Positions 1 through 8,307 of a stretch of DNA of 64,000 nt are shown here, piece by piece (the stretch's first letter is position 1; every line of letters starts with the position of its first letter). Origin of the DNA: Aldehydirespirator sp965203575 (GTDB taxonomy: Bacteria > Actinomycetota > Acidimicrobiia > Acidimicrobiales > Aldehydirespiratoraceae); contig OZ241894.1 of NCBI GenBank assembly GCA_965203575.1, positions 2,170,001-2,234,000 of the forward strand. The letters are read 5' to 3'. The position numbers and the translations under genes are program-made. The notes under the pieces are model-generated. The model did not search any database and was not told the DNA's origin. It saw only the letters and a program-made list of their open reading frames with translations.

Positions 1-51
1 GTCGGCCATCTGGCGGGCCCAACGCGCCGCGGCTGTCTCCTGCTGTGCCAT
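1..51 (-). CDS. N-terminal fragment of an unidentified protein
   Basis: Reading leftward from an ATG at 51 gives 17 open codons (MAQQETAAARWARQMAD) that run off the window edge. Too little is present to assign a family. The 142 bases between this start and the end of the response regulator gene hold a perfect inverted repeat, so the gene is probably a separate transcription unit from the two-component pair. Confidence 0.4.
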   Translation of the reverse strand, partial: MAQQETAAARWARQMAD

Positions 52-101
52 GAGCGCAGAACCTAGTGGAGGCCCCGGTTCACCGGAACATGCCCATGCT
101 T

Positions 102-152
102 CGTTCTTGACGTAGTTGTTCACCTTATAGCGGCATAACTACGTCAAGAACG
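102..152. repeat. Perfect 16-bp inverted repeat, 19-base loop
   Basis: Bases 102-117 (CGTTCTTGACGTAGTT) are exactly complementary to 137-152. The repeat lies between the response regulator stop and the start of the leftmost gene, both on the minus strand. It could be a terminator stem, although no T-run follows, or an operator for the leftmost gene. Confidence 0.6.
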
Positions 153-193
153 GGTCGGCCGCACCGTGAGATGGTCACCTATCCGCCCGCGGC

Positions 194-850
194 TCACCAG
201 ATGCGGCGGGCGGCGGCCCACCGGCTCAGCTCGTGGCGGTTGGACAGCTGGAGCTTGCGCAGCACAGCGGAGGCGTGGGTCTCCACCGTCTTGATCGAGA
301 TGGTCAGCTGGCGGGCGATCTCCTTGTAGGTGTAGCCCCGGGCCAGGTGGCGCAGCACCTCCCGCTCCCTGGCGGTCAGCCGGTCGAGGTCCTCGTCGGA
401 CTCGGACCCCGCCACCGCGACCGTGTCGGTGGCGAAGGCGTCCAGCACGAACCCGGCGAGGCGGGGCGAGAACACCGCGTCGCCGTCCCTCACCCGGATG
501 ATCGCATCCACCAGGTCGTCGCCGGAGATCGACTTGGTGACATAGCCCCTGGCCCCGGCCCGGACCACCGCGATCACGTCCTCGGCAGCGTCGGACACCG
601 ACAGGGCGAGGAACCGGGTCTCGACGCCGGCCGCGGTCACCGACTCGATCACCTCGCGCCCCGACCCGGAGGGAAGGTGCACGTCGAGAAGCACGACATC
701 GGGGCTCCAGCGCTCGATGGTCTCGACGGCGGAGCCGACGTCGTCGGCCTCGGCCACCACGGCCACCCGGTCGCCGATCTCGGCCCGCACGCCGCTGCGG
801 AACAGCCGGTGATCGTCGACGATCACCACCCGGGGAGGAGCAGCCGCCAT
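194..850 (-). CDS. NarL/FixJ-type response regulator
   Basis: A 218-residue two-domain regulator. The N-terminal receiver domain shows the acidic pocket (VVIVDDHRLFRSG), the phospho-acceptor Asp in VVLLDVHLPSG and a conserved Lys (GYVTKS). The C-terminal LuxR-type helix-turn-helix reads LTAREREVLRHLARGYTYKE and continues with a typical recognition helix (TISIKTVETHASAVLRKL). It lies 23 bases downstream of the histidine kinase gene and is very likely its partner. I place the start at ATG 850 because TACGGT (858-863, minus) sits 7 bases upstream, the local leaderless pattern; an in-frame GTG at 859 is the alternative. Targets are unknown, but the neighbouring PspC proteins suggest envelope stress. 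Confidence 0.88.
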   Translation of the reverse strand: MAAAPPRVVIVDDHRLFRSGVRAEIGDRVAVVAEADDVGSAVETIERWSPDVVLLDVHLPSGSGREVIESVTAAGVETRFLALSVSDAAEDVIAVVRAGARGYVTKSISGDDLVDAIIRVRDGDAVFSPRLAGFVLDAFATDTVAVAGSESDEDLDRLTAREREVLRHLARGYTYKEIARQLTISIKTVETHASAVLRKLQLSNRHELSRWAAARRIW

Positions 851-873
851 GACCGCCACCGTACCGAGGAGTC

Positions 874-2037
874 TCAGCTCCGGGCCAGGTGCAGGCGCAC
901 CTCGGTGCCATGACCCTCCGAGCTGTTGATCTCGCAGCTCCCGCCGACCCGGTCGAGCCGGCCCCGGATCGAGTCCCGGATCCCGTGGCGGTCGCCGTTC
1001 ACCGCGTTGGGGTCGAAGCCCACGCCCCGGTCGCGCACGAATATCTCAACCCCCTCCGGGCCTGCCTCGACATAGACCGACACCGTCGGGCAGCCCGACC
1101 AGCGGGCCGCGTTGGTCATGGCCTCGCCGGCCGCGGCCACCAGCGACTCCATCACGGCATCCAGGGGCGCGTCTCCTACCGACACAACCTCGATGACCGC
1201 GCCGTGACGCTCCTCCACCACTCCGGCCAGGCGCTCGATGGCCGCTCTGACCGTTGCCGTACCGGGTTCGGCCGCGTCCCCGTAGAGCCAGCTGCGCAGC
1301 TCGCGCTCCTGGCGCCGGGCCAGCGAGGTCATGCGGGCCGGATCATCCGATCTCTGCATGAGGGCGAGGGTCTGCAGTACCGAGTCGTGAAGGTGGGCGG
1401 CCATCTCGGCCCGCTCGTCGGCCCTGACACGGCGCTGGCGCTCCTCCCGCCGGTCCCGGGCCAGCACCGCCACCCATGGCCCCAGGATCAGAGCGAGACC
1501 GCCCACCACTAGCCCACCCGACAGCAGCCCGTCCCGCACCGCCGACAGCGACAGGTTGGCCGCCGCGATCACCCCGAGGCCGAGCGCGAGCAGGATCGTG
1601 CCCGCCGCGATCCGCATCGCGGCGGCCCGGCCGAAACCGGCGGCCGGCTGCGCCCGCCAGACCACGATCCCGAGCCCGAAGGCCACGCACAGGGCGGGCC
1701 AGATCAGGGTGTCGGGCAGCGCCACTCCCAAGTGCCGGACCAGCACGACCGTTCCGAGCACGATCAGGGCCATGCCCGCGGCCCGCCTGGCCGCAATGCG
1801 AGCCGGAGGGGCAACCCGGTCCGGACCGGTCCCTGCGGCGGGCGAGGGCTGCTGGGGCAGCAGGATCCACCCCAGCAGGTAGAGCGGCACCCCGACCCAG
1901 GCCAGGGCCAGCGCCACGAAGGCGATCCTCACGATGGTGGCGTCGATGCCGAGGCGCGCCCCGATGCCGCCGCACACCCCTGCGATCACTCGGTCCGTGC
2001 TGGACCTGACCGGCCAGCCGGCCCGGGTCGGTGCCAT
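874..2037 (-). CDS. PspC-domain sensor histidine kinase
   Basis: About 387 residues. An N-terminal PspC domain (SSTDRVIAGVCGGIGARLG, then a hydrophobic segment ending GWILLP) is followed by several transmembrane helices, a HisKA_3-type dimerisation motif (AAHLHDSVLQTLALMQ, His the likely phosphosite) and an HATPase_c domain (GEAMTNAARWSG, DRGVGFDP, GTEVRLHL). This is the known actinobacterial arrangement in which PspC replaces an extracellular sensor. The start is ATG 2037; a longer in-frame reading from 2082 is less likely because PspC begins soon after 2037. It is divergent from the PspC/LiaF-like gene at 2167, sharing a 129-base intergenic region. Signal unknown; cell-envelope or membrane stress is inferred. 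Confidence 0.88.
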   Translation of the reverse strand: MAPTRAGWPVRSSTDRVIAGVCGGIGARLGIDATIVRIAFVALALAWVGVPLYLLGWILLPQQPSPAAGTGPDRVAPPARIAARRAAGMALIVLGTVVLVRHLGVALPDTLIWPALCVAFGLGIVVWRAQPAAGFGRAAAMRIAAGTILLALGLGVIAAANLSLSAVRDGLLSGGLVVGGLALILGPWVAVLARDRREERQRRVRADERAEMAAHLHDSVLQTLALMQRSDDPARMTSLARRQERELRSWLYGDAAEPGTATVRAAIERLAGVVEERHGAVIEVVSVGDAPLDAVMESLVAAAGEAMTNAARWSGCPTVSVYVEAGPEGVEIFVRDRGVGFDPNAVNGDRHGIRDSIRGRLDRVGGSCEINSSEGHGTEVRLHLARS

Positions 2038-2166
2038 GCAGAGATGATGGCACGGCGGCGCCGGGGCGACACCGGGGACCAACCCCTAGGTCGGCGGCAG
2101 TCCTCGGGGAGAGTTCAGGGGGATTCCCCATTGGCCGGCTCGACGCCACGCCACACACTGCATGCC

Positions 2167-3531
2167 ATGGCCGAAGAGCAGCCGCCCGGCGCCGAGGGAT
2201 CGAGCGAGGATCGGGACGACATGGCCGAAGAGCAGCCGCCCGGCCCAGAGGATCCGAGCCCCACCGAAGACGCGCACGCCGCGGCCGACGGTGCCGCCAC
2301 CGAGCGCCGCACGCTTCGCCGCAGCTCCACCGACAAGGTGATCGCCGGAGTCGCGGGCGGTATCGGCGCCTACTTCGGCATCGACTCGGTGATCGTGAGG
2401 ATCGCCTTCATCTTGCTGACCTTCCTGGGCGGAGCCGGTCCCTTCCTGTACCTGATCGGCTGGCTGGCCCTGCCCACCGAGGACTCGCCCAGCGTCATCG
2501 CCAAGGCCCTCGGGGGAGGCACGCCCAACCGCTTCCGCAGCCTGCTGGCAGTTGCATTGATCGGCCTCGGCCTGCTCATCACCGCCAACCTCAGCGGCGA
2601 TCTCTTCGACCTGTTCGTCGATGTGTGGAGCATCGCTCCCTATCTGGCGTTGATCCTCATCGCCGCCGGCGTGGCCCTTGTCCTGTGGCCGGGACCCGCC
2701 GGCGGGTCCAAGTCCACTCCGGCCCCCAAGCCCACTCCGGCCCCGCCGTCGCAGCCGGCGCCACCACCCCCGGCGCCTCCCCCCTCCACGGCTGCGGCTG
2801 GCGGGCCGGAGTGGTCGGCCGCTTCGCCGACCGGGCCCCCGCCTCCTGCGAGCGTGTCCTCGCCCCCGGCGAAACGGCGCCGCGATCGCTCATGGATCGG
2901 CTTGTTCACCGTGGCGGCCCTGTTCGTGTACACCGGCGCAGCGCTGATGCTGGACCGCCTCGACGTGATCGCCACCGACGTCGGCGTGTTCTTCGCCCTG
3001 GCGCTGGCCATCACAGGTGCGGGGCTGCTGGCATCGGCCTTCGTCGCTCCCGCGCGAAGCCTGATCTGGCTTGGAGTCGCGATCTCGGCGCCACTGCTGC
3101 TGGTAGTGGGCGCCGACGTGCCGCGGGGCTCGGGCATCGGAGAGACCCGGGTAACGGTCGCCGACATCGAGGAACTGGAGGACGAGTACCGGCACGGCGT
3201 CGGCCAGCTGGTGGTGGACCTGCGCGACCTCGATCCCGAGCGCACGGACCACTCCGTCGACCTGAGCCTCGGCATCGGCGAGCTGCGGGTGTACGTGCCC
3301 GACAGCATCTCCACGACCGCCGACATCAAGGTGGGAGTGGGAAGCATCAACGCCCGCGGGGTCGGCTACGCGTGGCACGAGTCCACGGACGGCCTCGGCA
3401 CGAGGCGCACGATCGCGGTGCCGTTGGGGGGCGACACTACGGGCGAGTTGCGCCTGGACATCGACGTGGGCATCGGTGAGGTCGAGATGAGGACTGTGCC
3501 CGCTTCCATAGGGAGGTCTGTGGGTCCATGA
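2167..3531 (+). CDS. PspC-domain membrane protein with LiaF-like C-terminus
   Basis: 454 residues. After an acidic N-terminal tail there is a PspC domain (SSTDKVIAGVAGGIGAYFG), transmembrane helices, a long Pro/Ala-rich linker (about residues 178-235), three more hydrophobic segments and a C-terminal beta-rich region (LSLGIGELRVYVPD, VGVGSINARG, DIDVGIGEVEM) resembling the toast-rack/LiaF C-terminal fold. LiaF-like proteins restrain or tune adjacent kinases, so it likely works with the divergent kinase. The N-terminus is internally duplicated: MAEEQPPG occurs at codon 1 (2167) and at codon 19 (2221), so either ATG could start translation. The downstream small membrane gene overlaps by four bases. 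Confidence 0.8.
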   Translation: MAEEQPPGAEGSSEDRDDMAEEQPPGPEDPSPTEDAHAAADGAATERRTLRRSSTDKVIAGVAGGIGAYFGIDSVIVRIAFILLTFLGGAGPFLYLIGWLALPTEDSPSVIAKALGGGTPNRFRSLLAVALIGLGLLITANLSGDLFDLFVDVWSIAPYLALILIAAGVALVLWPGPAGGSKSTPAPKPTPAPPSQPAPPPPAPPPSTAAAGGPEWSAASPTGPPPPASVSSPPAKRRRDRSWIGLFTVAALFVYTGAALMLDRLDVIATDVGVFFALALAITGAGLLASAFVAPARSLIWLGVAISAPLLLVVGADVPRGSGIGETRVTVADIEELEDEYRHGVGQLVVDLRDLDPERTDHSVDLSLGIGELRVYVPDSISTTADIKVGVGSINARGVGYAWHESTDGLGTRRTIAVPLGGDTTGELRLDIDVGIGEVEMRTVPASIGRSVGP

Positions 3532-3800
3532 GCTACGAGACGACCGGCATGCCCAACGACGACGCCCGGGAGCCGCCCTCCCGTCGGAGGTCCATAGAGC
3601 GCATCGACTCGATCTCAGCCGTGTCCGGGCTCGTGTTCATCGCGATCGCGTTGGCGGCTCTCACCGATCGCTATTGGGCCGACATCGATGCCGCGCTGGT
3701 GTTCGGGGGCGCCATCGTCGCCATCGGTGTGGCCCTGATGGCCAGCGCCGTGCTTCGCCATCGCCGCCGGGAACAGCATGACGGCGGTCTCGGGGGCTGA
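3528..3800 (+). CDS. Small membrane protein, two predicted TM helices
   Basis: 90 residues with no recognised domain. Its ATG overlaps the stop of the PspC/LiaF-like gene (ATGA at 3528-3531), which implies translational coupling. A charged N-terminal stretch of about 25 residues is followed by two hydrophobic segments (SGLVFIAIALAAL and ALVFGGAIVAIGVALMASAV) and a basic tail. The topology suggests a small accessory subunit of the PspC-based stress system; function is inferred from context only. Confidence 0.7.
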   Translation: MSYETTGMPNDDAREPPSRRRSIERIDSISAVSGLVFIAIALAALTDRYWADIDAALVFGGAIVAIGVALMASAVLRHRRREQHDGGLGG

Positions 3801-3828
3801 CGCCGCGGATGCCAAATGGCGCAGCCCC

Positions 3829-5094
3829 TCAGTCCTCGGCTGCGATTGCGAAACGGTCGAGATAGTCGCCGAAGGCCGACCGGATCCCCTCGGCGGTCAG
3901 GCCGAAGCCCTCGGGCGAGTACCGGTGGCTGCCTCTGGCGCCCTTCGGCTTGGACGCCAGGTACGCCCTGACGGCGTCGGGCAGCCCTGTCGGGAGAGCC
4001 AGGCCGAAGTGCTCGTAGGCCGCACCGATGGCGGCCACTGGATCCGCGAGCAACTCTGCGTAGTGCAGATCGAAGAACCGGTCGTCGGGCAGGCGGCCCG
4101 AGGACCGGTCGGCGATGGCCCGACGCTGCAGATGGGCCACCCCCGCCACGGTCGGGGCCACGAACGGCTCCATGTCGACTGAGTCGGTGCGCATCCACCG
4201 CAGCGTGCCCATCAGGCTCAGCATCGACGGCAAGGTGCGGGCCGGATCCCGGTGGAGCTGGATCACCCTGGCGTCGGGGTAGACCGCGAACAACTCCCGC
4301 AAGGTGGCCAGGTGGCTCGGCGCCTTGAGCACCCAGCGCCGGCCATGCTCGCGCAGGCTCAGCGTCTGCAGGGTGCGGCGGTGCCACTCGTAGGCGGGAC
4401 GGTGGTCGGCCACGGCCAGATGCCGGCTGTAGCTGGGCACGGTGTGGGTGCCGGCCCAGTTGTCCGACAAGAAGGTGGGCACGGTCAGGAAGATGCACTC
4501 GGTGGGGAGGTCGCCGCCGTTGTGGTGCATGGTCTCGTACTCGGGCTGCACGTCGTGCCAGAAAGACACCACCGAGTCGACGCTTCGTCGCGCCGCGGCC
4601 ACCGTGGCGGCGTCGCCGGTGGCGGCCGCCACGGGGCGGTGCACCTTCCAGGTGGTCGGGGTGGTGTGGGCCGGGTCGAGGGCCAGCAGCTCGTGCAGGA
4701 TGGACGTGCCCGACCGGGCCGCGCCGATCACCACCAGGGGTCCGTCGAGCGGCTGCTCGCCGATGTCGGGCCGGCGCCGCCACAGATCGACGAGTTCCAG
4801 CCGGTTGCGCAGCGCGGCCAGAAGGTCGGTGCGGGTGAGGAGCCGGCCGGTGAGGTGGAGTTCGCCCTCTCGTTCCAGCGCCTCCATGAAGGTCTCGAAA
4901 CGGGTTCGCCAGCCCGCGCCGCCGTCGCCGAACTCGCCGGGCTGCCCGAAGTCGTCCAGTCCGGCCTCTTCGGTGGCTGCCGCGATCAACTCGTCCGGCT
5001 CCAGTGGCACGATCAGCCGGCCGTGGCCGGCGTGGTCGGCGTGGCCGTTGAGCCGGTCTACCCAACGAGGCCGTGCCGGAGGCCGCCAGTCCAT
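3829..5094 (-). CDS. PAPS-dependent sulfotransferase family protein
   Basis: 421 residues of the actinobacterial sulfotransferase family (Sulfotransfer_3 type). The 5'-phosphosulfate loop is VVIGAARSGTSILHELLALD and a 3'-phosphate-binding-like segment reads IQLHRDPARTLPSMLSLMG. A roughly 100-residue N-terminal extension precedes the loop, usual in this subfamily. It is last in a minus-strand run with a DUF1214-like gene 31 bases upstream, a pairing I recognise from mycobacterial and related genomes where these genes cluster with lipid or steroid metabolism. Substrate cannot be read from the sequence. It converges on the small membrane gene ending at 3800. Confidence 0.85.
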   Translation of the reverse strand: MDWRPPARPRWVDRLNGHADHAGHGRLIVPLEPDELIAAATEEAGLDDFGQPGEFGDGGAGWRTRFETFMEALEREGELHLTGRLLTRTDLLAALRNRLELVDLWRRRPDIGEQPLDGPLVVIGAARSGTSILHELLALDPAHTTPTTWKVHRPVAAATGDAATVAAARRSVDSVVSFWHDVQPEYETMHHNGGDLPTECIFLTVPTFLSDNWAGTHTVPSYSRHLAVADHRPAYEWHRRTLQTLSLREHGRRWVLKAPSHLATLRELFAVYPDARVIQLHRDPARTLPSMLSLMGTLRWMRTDSVDMEPFVAPTVAGVAHLQRRAIADRSSGRLPDDRFFDLHYAELLADPVAAIGAAYEHFGLALPTGLPDAVRAYLASKPKGARGSHRYSPEGFGLTAEGIRSAFGDYLDRFAIAAED

Positions 5095-5125
5095 TGGAGT
5101 TGGTCCCCGACGCCGTGCTGCCCGG

Positions 5126-6304
5126 CTAGCGCCGGAACCGGCGGTGCACCCCCCGGCGCCGGGCCGCCATCACGCTCCGGCGCTCGTCGGGGGTGACCGT
5201 CGGATGGTCAGCCGGCAGGTGACCGCGCAGCTCGGCCAGCGGGACCACGGCCCCTTCGGCGACCGGTGCATCGGATGCGCCGATCCAGCGGTAGATGCAC
5301 ATGCCCACCGGGCGGCCCTCGGTGTCGATCCAGTTGGGCACGCCCGGGTCCTGGTGGCTGACCACGGCCCGCACCACGCCGTCGCGGTCGGTGTGGGCCT
5401 GGGTGTCGTTGAGGCTGGTCTGGGCGTGGGCCAGGTCGCCCGACTCGAACCAGGGCCAGGTGTGGGTCTGGATCGACCATGTGAAGGCGTCGGGCGGCTC
5501 GAACGTGATCAGCCAGGCCTCGTCGTCGCCGAGGTTCCAGAATCCGCCGCCGTAGGCGATGTTGTCGGCGCCGCCCTTGGCCTGCATGGGCGGGGTCAGG
5601 ACGTTGTCGCCGTTGCGCTGGCGGATCCCCTCGACGAAGCGCAGCCAGAAGGGGACCGAGGTCTCCACCCAGCTCGCGGCCTCCTCCAGCGCTTCCGCCA
5701 TGCGGTCGACGGTGAGTAGCTCCGGCCGGTCGCCGGTCCGGTCGAGGCGCTCGATGTAGAAGTCGGGCACGGCGTCGGTGGTCCAGTCGCACACGTAGAC
5801 CCTGATACCGAGATAGCGCGCTTCGGGGTTGGTGGCCATCCAGTTGGCGGCCCCGGCGGGACGGTCGGGCGCAATCATCACCTCGAGGCGCCCGTCCTCG
5901 AGGCTCAGTTCACGCAGCGCGCACTCGCTGAACACGCCGTAGCGGCCCAGCTGCATGTCGCCCTCATACAGCGAGAGGATCGCGTCGCGGCAGCCGGTCA
6001 CGTCGGCGGTGAGCCGGTAGAGGCCGGCCGGGTCGATGGAGCAGCGCAGGTAGTTGTTGTCGGTGTTGGGGCCGCCCCACTTGGTCACGTCGTCGTCGAA
6101 GCGGTGGAAGGCGGGGAAGTCGGCGTCGCGGAACTCCACCGCGTCCTGCACCGCGAACACAAGCTGCCGGCTGAGGCACCGCAGCCCCTCGGCCTGGTTG
6201 CGGCTGCCGGCCGCCGCCGGGTCGTCCAGCACGGCCGCCCCCGCCTCGGCGATCCGGCTACAGAACTCCCGCCAGACAGCGGCCGGGTCGAGTAAGTCGG
6301 TCAT
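5126..6304 (-). CDS. DUF1214-like protein
   Basis: 392 residues, no signal peptide. The body resembles DUF1214-type proteins: a region describing defined beta strands (NTDNNYLRCSIDPAGLYRL, LGRYGVFSECALREL, RYLGIRVYVCDWTTDAVPD) and a C-terminal part with FEPPDAFTWSIQTHTWPWFE. Biochemical function is unknown for the family. The start ATG at 6304 has a good ribosome site (AGGAGGA about 8 bases upstream). Gaps of 31 and 39 bases to its neighbours put it in one operon with the sulfotransferase and the SnoaL-like protein, so a shared small-molecule pathway is plausible. Confidence 0.7.
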   Translation of the reverse strand: MTDLLDPAAVWREFCSRIAEAGAAVLDDPAAAGSRNQAEGLRCLSRQLVFAVQDAVEFRDADFPAFHRFDDDVTKWGGPNTDNNYLRCSIDPAGLYRLTADVTGCRDAILSLYEGDMQLGRYGVFSECALRELSLEDGRLEVMIAPDRPAGAANWMATNPEARYLGIRVYVCDWTTDAVPDFYIERLDRTGDRPELLTVDRMAEALEEAASWVETSVPFWLRFVEGIRQRNGDNVLTPPMQAKGGADNIAYGGGFWNLGDDEAWLITFEPPDAFTWSIQTHTWPWFESGDLAHAQTSLNDTQAHTDRDGVVRAVVSHQDPGVPNWIDTEGRPVGMCIYRWIGASDAPVAEGAVVPLAELRGHLPADHPTVTPDERRSVMAARRRGVHRRFRR

Positions 6305-6343
6305 CGGCGGATCCTCCTGGGGCTCGGGGATTTCTCGGCCGCT

Positions 6344-6796
6344 TCAGGCGTCGAGGGTGGATCGCCAGCCGGAGGCGATGTGCTCCAGCCACCACTGCGG
6401 GGCGTTGTCGAGCAGGTTCGACAGGTTGGAGTAGTCCCACCAGCGGGAGATCAGCCCGTCGCCGTCCAGTTCCATCACCGAGGTGAACGGGTGCCTGATC
6501 ACCTCTCCGGTGTGGAACTGCCAGACCTCCAGGTGCTCGGTGACCACCACCGAGCCCTCGGCCACCATCAGCAGGCCCGGCTCGTGCGTGTGGCTCTGCA
6601 CAGGGTCGAGGCCCAGCCGCAGTCGGGCCACGATCTGGGCCGGACCGTGCGCGCCCCCGCCCGACTCGCCGGTGCCCACGTCCACGTAGTTGGCCTCGGG
6701 GCTGAAGAACCCTGCGATGGCCTTCCAGTCGTGGGAGTAGAGGGCGTCCCAGTACTGGGCCACGATCTGCTTGTTGCGTTCCTGCACCTCGCCCAC
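6344..6796 (-). CDS. SnoaL/NTF2-fold small protein
   Basis: 150 residues with the cone-shaped NTF2/SnoaL signature: an opening helix (NKQIVAQYWDALYSHDW), the 'FFSPEANYVDVGTG' turn, and conserved later strands (VVVTEHLEVWQFHTGEVI, DGLISRWWDYSN). Family members act as polyketide cyclases, limonene-epoxide hydrolases or steroid-binding proteins, so exact activity is open. GTG start at 6796 with an AGGAG site upstream. It sits between a lipoprotein gene and the DUF1214-like gene on the same strand. Confidence 0.8.
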   Translation of the reverse strand: MGEVQERNKQIVAQYWDALYSHDWKAIAGFFSPEANYVDVGTGESGGGAHGPAQIVARLRLGLDPVQSHTHEPGLLMVAEGSVVVTEHLEVWQFHTGEVIRHPFTSVMELDGDGLISRWWDYSNLSNLLDNAPQWWLEHIASGWRSTLDA

Positions 6797-6844
6797 GCTG
6801 TCTCCTCTCGCGGCGCCGACCGCGACAGGCTAGGGGAAGGCCGA

Positions 6845-8227
6845 TCAAGAGGCGGGCGGGGGCGGCGGGGCCGATGCCTGCTTGCGGGCCCGGCGCCGGC
6901 GGCGGCGCCACCAGACCAGGGCGATGATCACGGCCACGAACGGCAGGAACGGGATCAGCACGCCGACCACCACCAGGGCCACGCCCACGATCCAGCGCAG
7001 GAACCCGGCGCCGTCGGAGATCGAGTCGCGGAAACCGGGAAGCGAGTCGTCGGTGCGGGAGTCGAGCCACACATAGGTGCTGCCGGAGACCTCGGGAAGC
7101 TCGGTTCCCTCCGCGTCCACCGGGACGGCCTCTGCCTCCAGCCGGATCTCCAAGCCCCGAGTGGCCACCCGGCCGGCCAGCCGCCCATCCTCGACGGGAA
7201 TCTCCAGCACGGCCACCAGCAGACCGCCGGGCTCGATCCGGTCGAAGCCGCCCTGCCGCGTCTCGAAGGCGCCGATGTCGAGACGCACATCGAGGGACCG
7301 GACCGACACGTCGGTGAGGGTCGAGGCGCCCGGGTTCTCCACCTCCAGGCACAAGTACACGGTCGAGTCCGGATCGGCCGTGAGGTGCTGGGCCCCCAGG
7401 CAAGGGTCGTCGGCGTCGTCGGACACCCAGGCCGCCACCTCTATCCCGGTGTCGGGCGGCACGGTGGGCGACTGGGTGATGGTCAGGGTGATCGTGGCCA
7501 GGTCCACCTGGTCGCGCAACGTGCGCAGCTGACCCCGCAGCACTTCGAGGGTGGTCTCGCGCTCCATCAGCTCGCCCTCGATCTGGGCCACATCCTCGAG
7601 GTCGACGGCCTCATCCAGGAGCCGGCGCAGGCGGTCGACGCTGGTCTCGGCCGTGCTGATCCGGCTCTCGAGGTCGACGACCCGCTCGGTCACGTCGTCG
7701 GCGCTGATCGACTGGTCGACCAGCTTGCCCACGCCGGCCAGGCGCTCCAGCGCGGTCGAGAAGTCGGCGGGGAGCACCTTGAACACGATCTCGGCCCGGG
7801 GCTGGGGCTCGGTGCGGGTCGTCTGGGAAAACACGATCCCGCCCAGTCCCTGGACTATGGCCACCGCCTCGCTGCTGGCCGCGGTCACATCGTCGGCCTG
7901 AACGCTGATCGTGGCCCGGTACACGATCTCGCGCCCGAGATCGGCGGGCGTGAGCGCGGTGGGAACGGCCAGAGCATCCCCGGCGTCTAGCATCGTCGTA
8001 GTGGGCGCCGGCGCCTCCTCGGCTGCGGGCTCCGGTGCTGCGTCGGTCGGTGCCTCGCCGGCCATTTCGAACTCGGCCTCGTCGGCGGCCGCGGTGGCGT
8101 CCGCTTCATCGTCATCGCCGCCGACACAGGCGCTGAGCAACACCAGCACTGCGCCCAGAAGGGTCAGTGCCAGGATCCTCAAGGGACGGCGAGGCGTCCT
8201 CACATGGAGGTTGATCGCATCATTCAT
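6845..8227 (-). CDS. DUF4349 lipoprotein with C-terminal membrane anchor
   Basis: About 460 residues. A lipoprotein signal ends in LLSACVGG (Cys about 34), followed by an acidic/Ala/Thr linker and a DUF4349-like domain: strand-rich start (REIVYRATISVQADDVTAA), a heptad-rich coiled coil (about residues 165-235) and a further beta domain. It finishes with a strong transmembrane segment (VGVALVVVGVLIPFLPFVAV) and a very basic tail. Such proteins sit on the outer face of the membrane; biochemical role unknown. Start is ATG 8227; the mRNA can fold so that this ATG lies in a 9-bp stem (separate entry). Confidence 0.8.
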   Translation of the reverse strand: MNDAINLHVRTPRRPLRILALTLLGAVLVLLSACVGGDDDEADATAAADEAEFEMAGEAPTDAAPEPAAEEAPAPTTTMLDAGDALAVPTALTPADLGREIVYRATISVQADDVTAASSEAVAIVQGLGGIVFSQTTRTEPQPRAEIVFKVLPADFSTALERLAGVGKLVDQSISADDVTERVVDLESRISTAETSVDRLRRLLDEAVDLEDVAQIEGELMERETTLEVLRGQLRTLRDQVDLATITLTITQSPTVPPDTGIEVAAWVSDDADDPCLGAQHLTADPDSTVYLCLEVENPGASTLTDVSVRSLDVRLDIGAFETRQGGFDRIEPGGLLVAVLEIPVEDGRLAGRVATRGLEIRLEAEAVPVDAEGTELPEVSGSTYVWLDSRTDDSLPGFRDSISDGAGFLRWIVGVALVVVGVLIPFLPFVAVIIALVWWRRRRRRARKQASAPPPPPAS

Positions 8228-8262
8228 AGGTGTCCTCCCGGCTGGGACGGTCAACACCTATG
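8225..8262 (-). promoter_or_regulatory. Start-codon-sequestering hairpin
   Basis: On the minus strand the leader of the DUF4349 gene contains CATAGGTGT (8262-8254) and its exact complement ACACCTATG (8233-8225), which includes the start ATG. The 20-base loop carries the ribosome site GGGAGG. The structure could control translation initiation. Confidence 0.45.
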
Positions 8263-8307
8263 ACGCCCGCCGGGTCGATCTGGTTCCCGGCCGGCGCAGC
8301 GAGCCTG

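Noticed and set aside
1732..2166. N-terminal extension of the PspC/LiaF-like protein
   Set aside because: That part of the frame lies opposite the histidine kinase gene; the ATG at 2167 fits the domain start.
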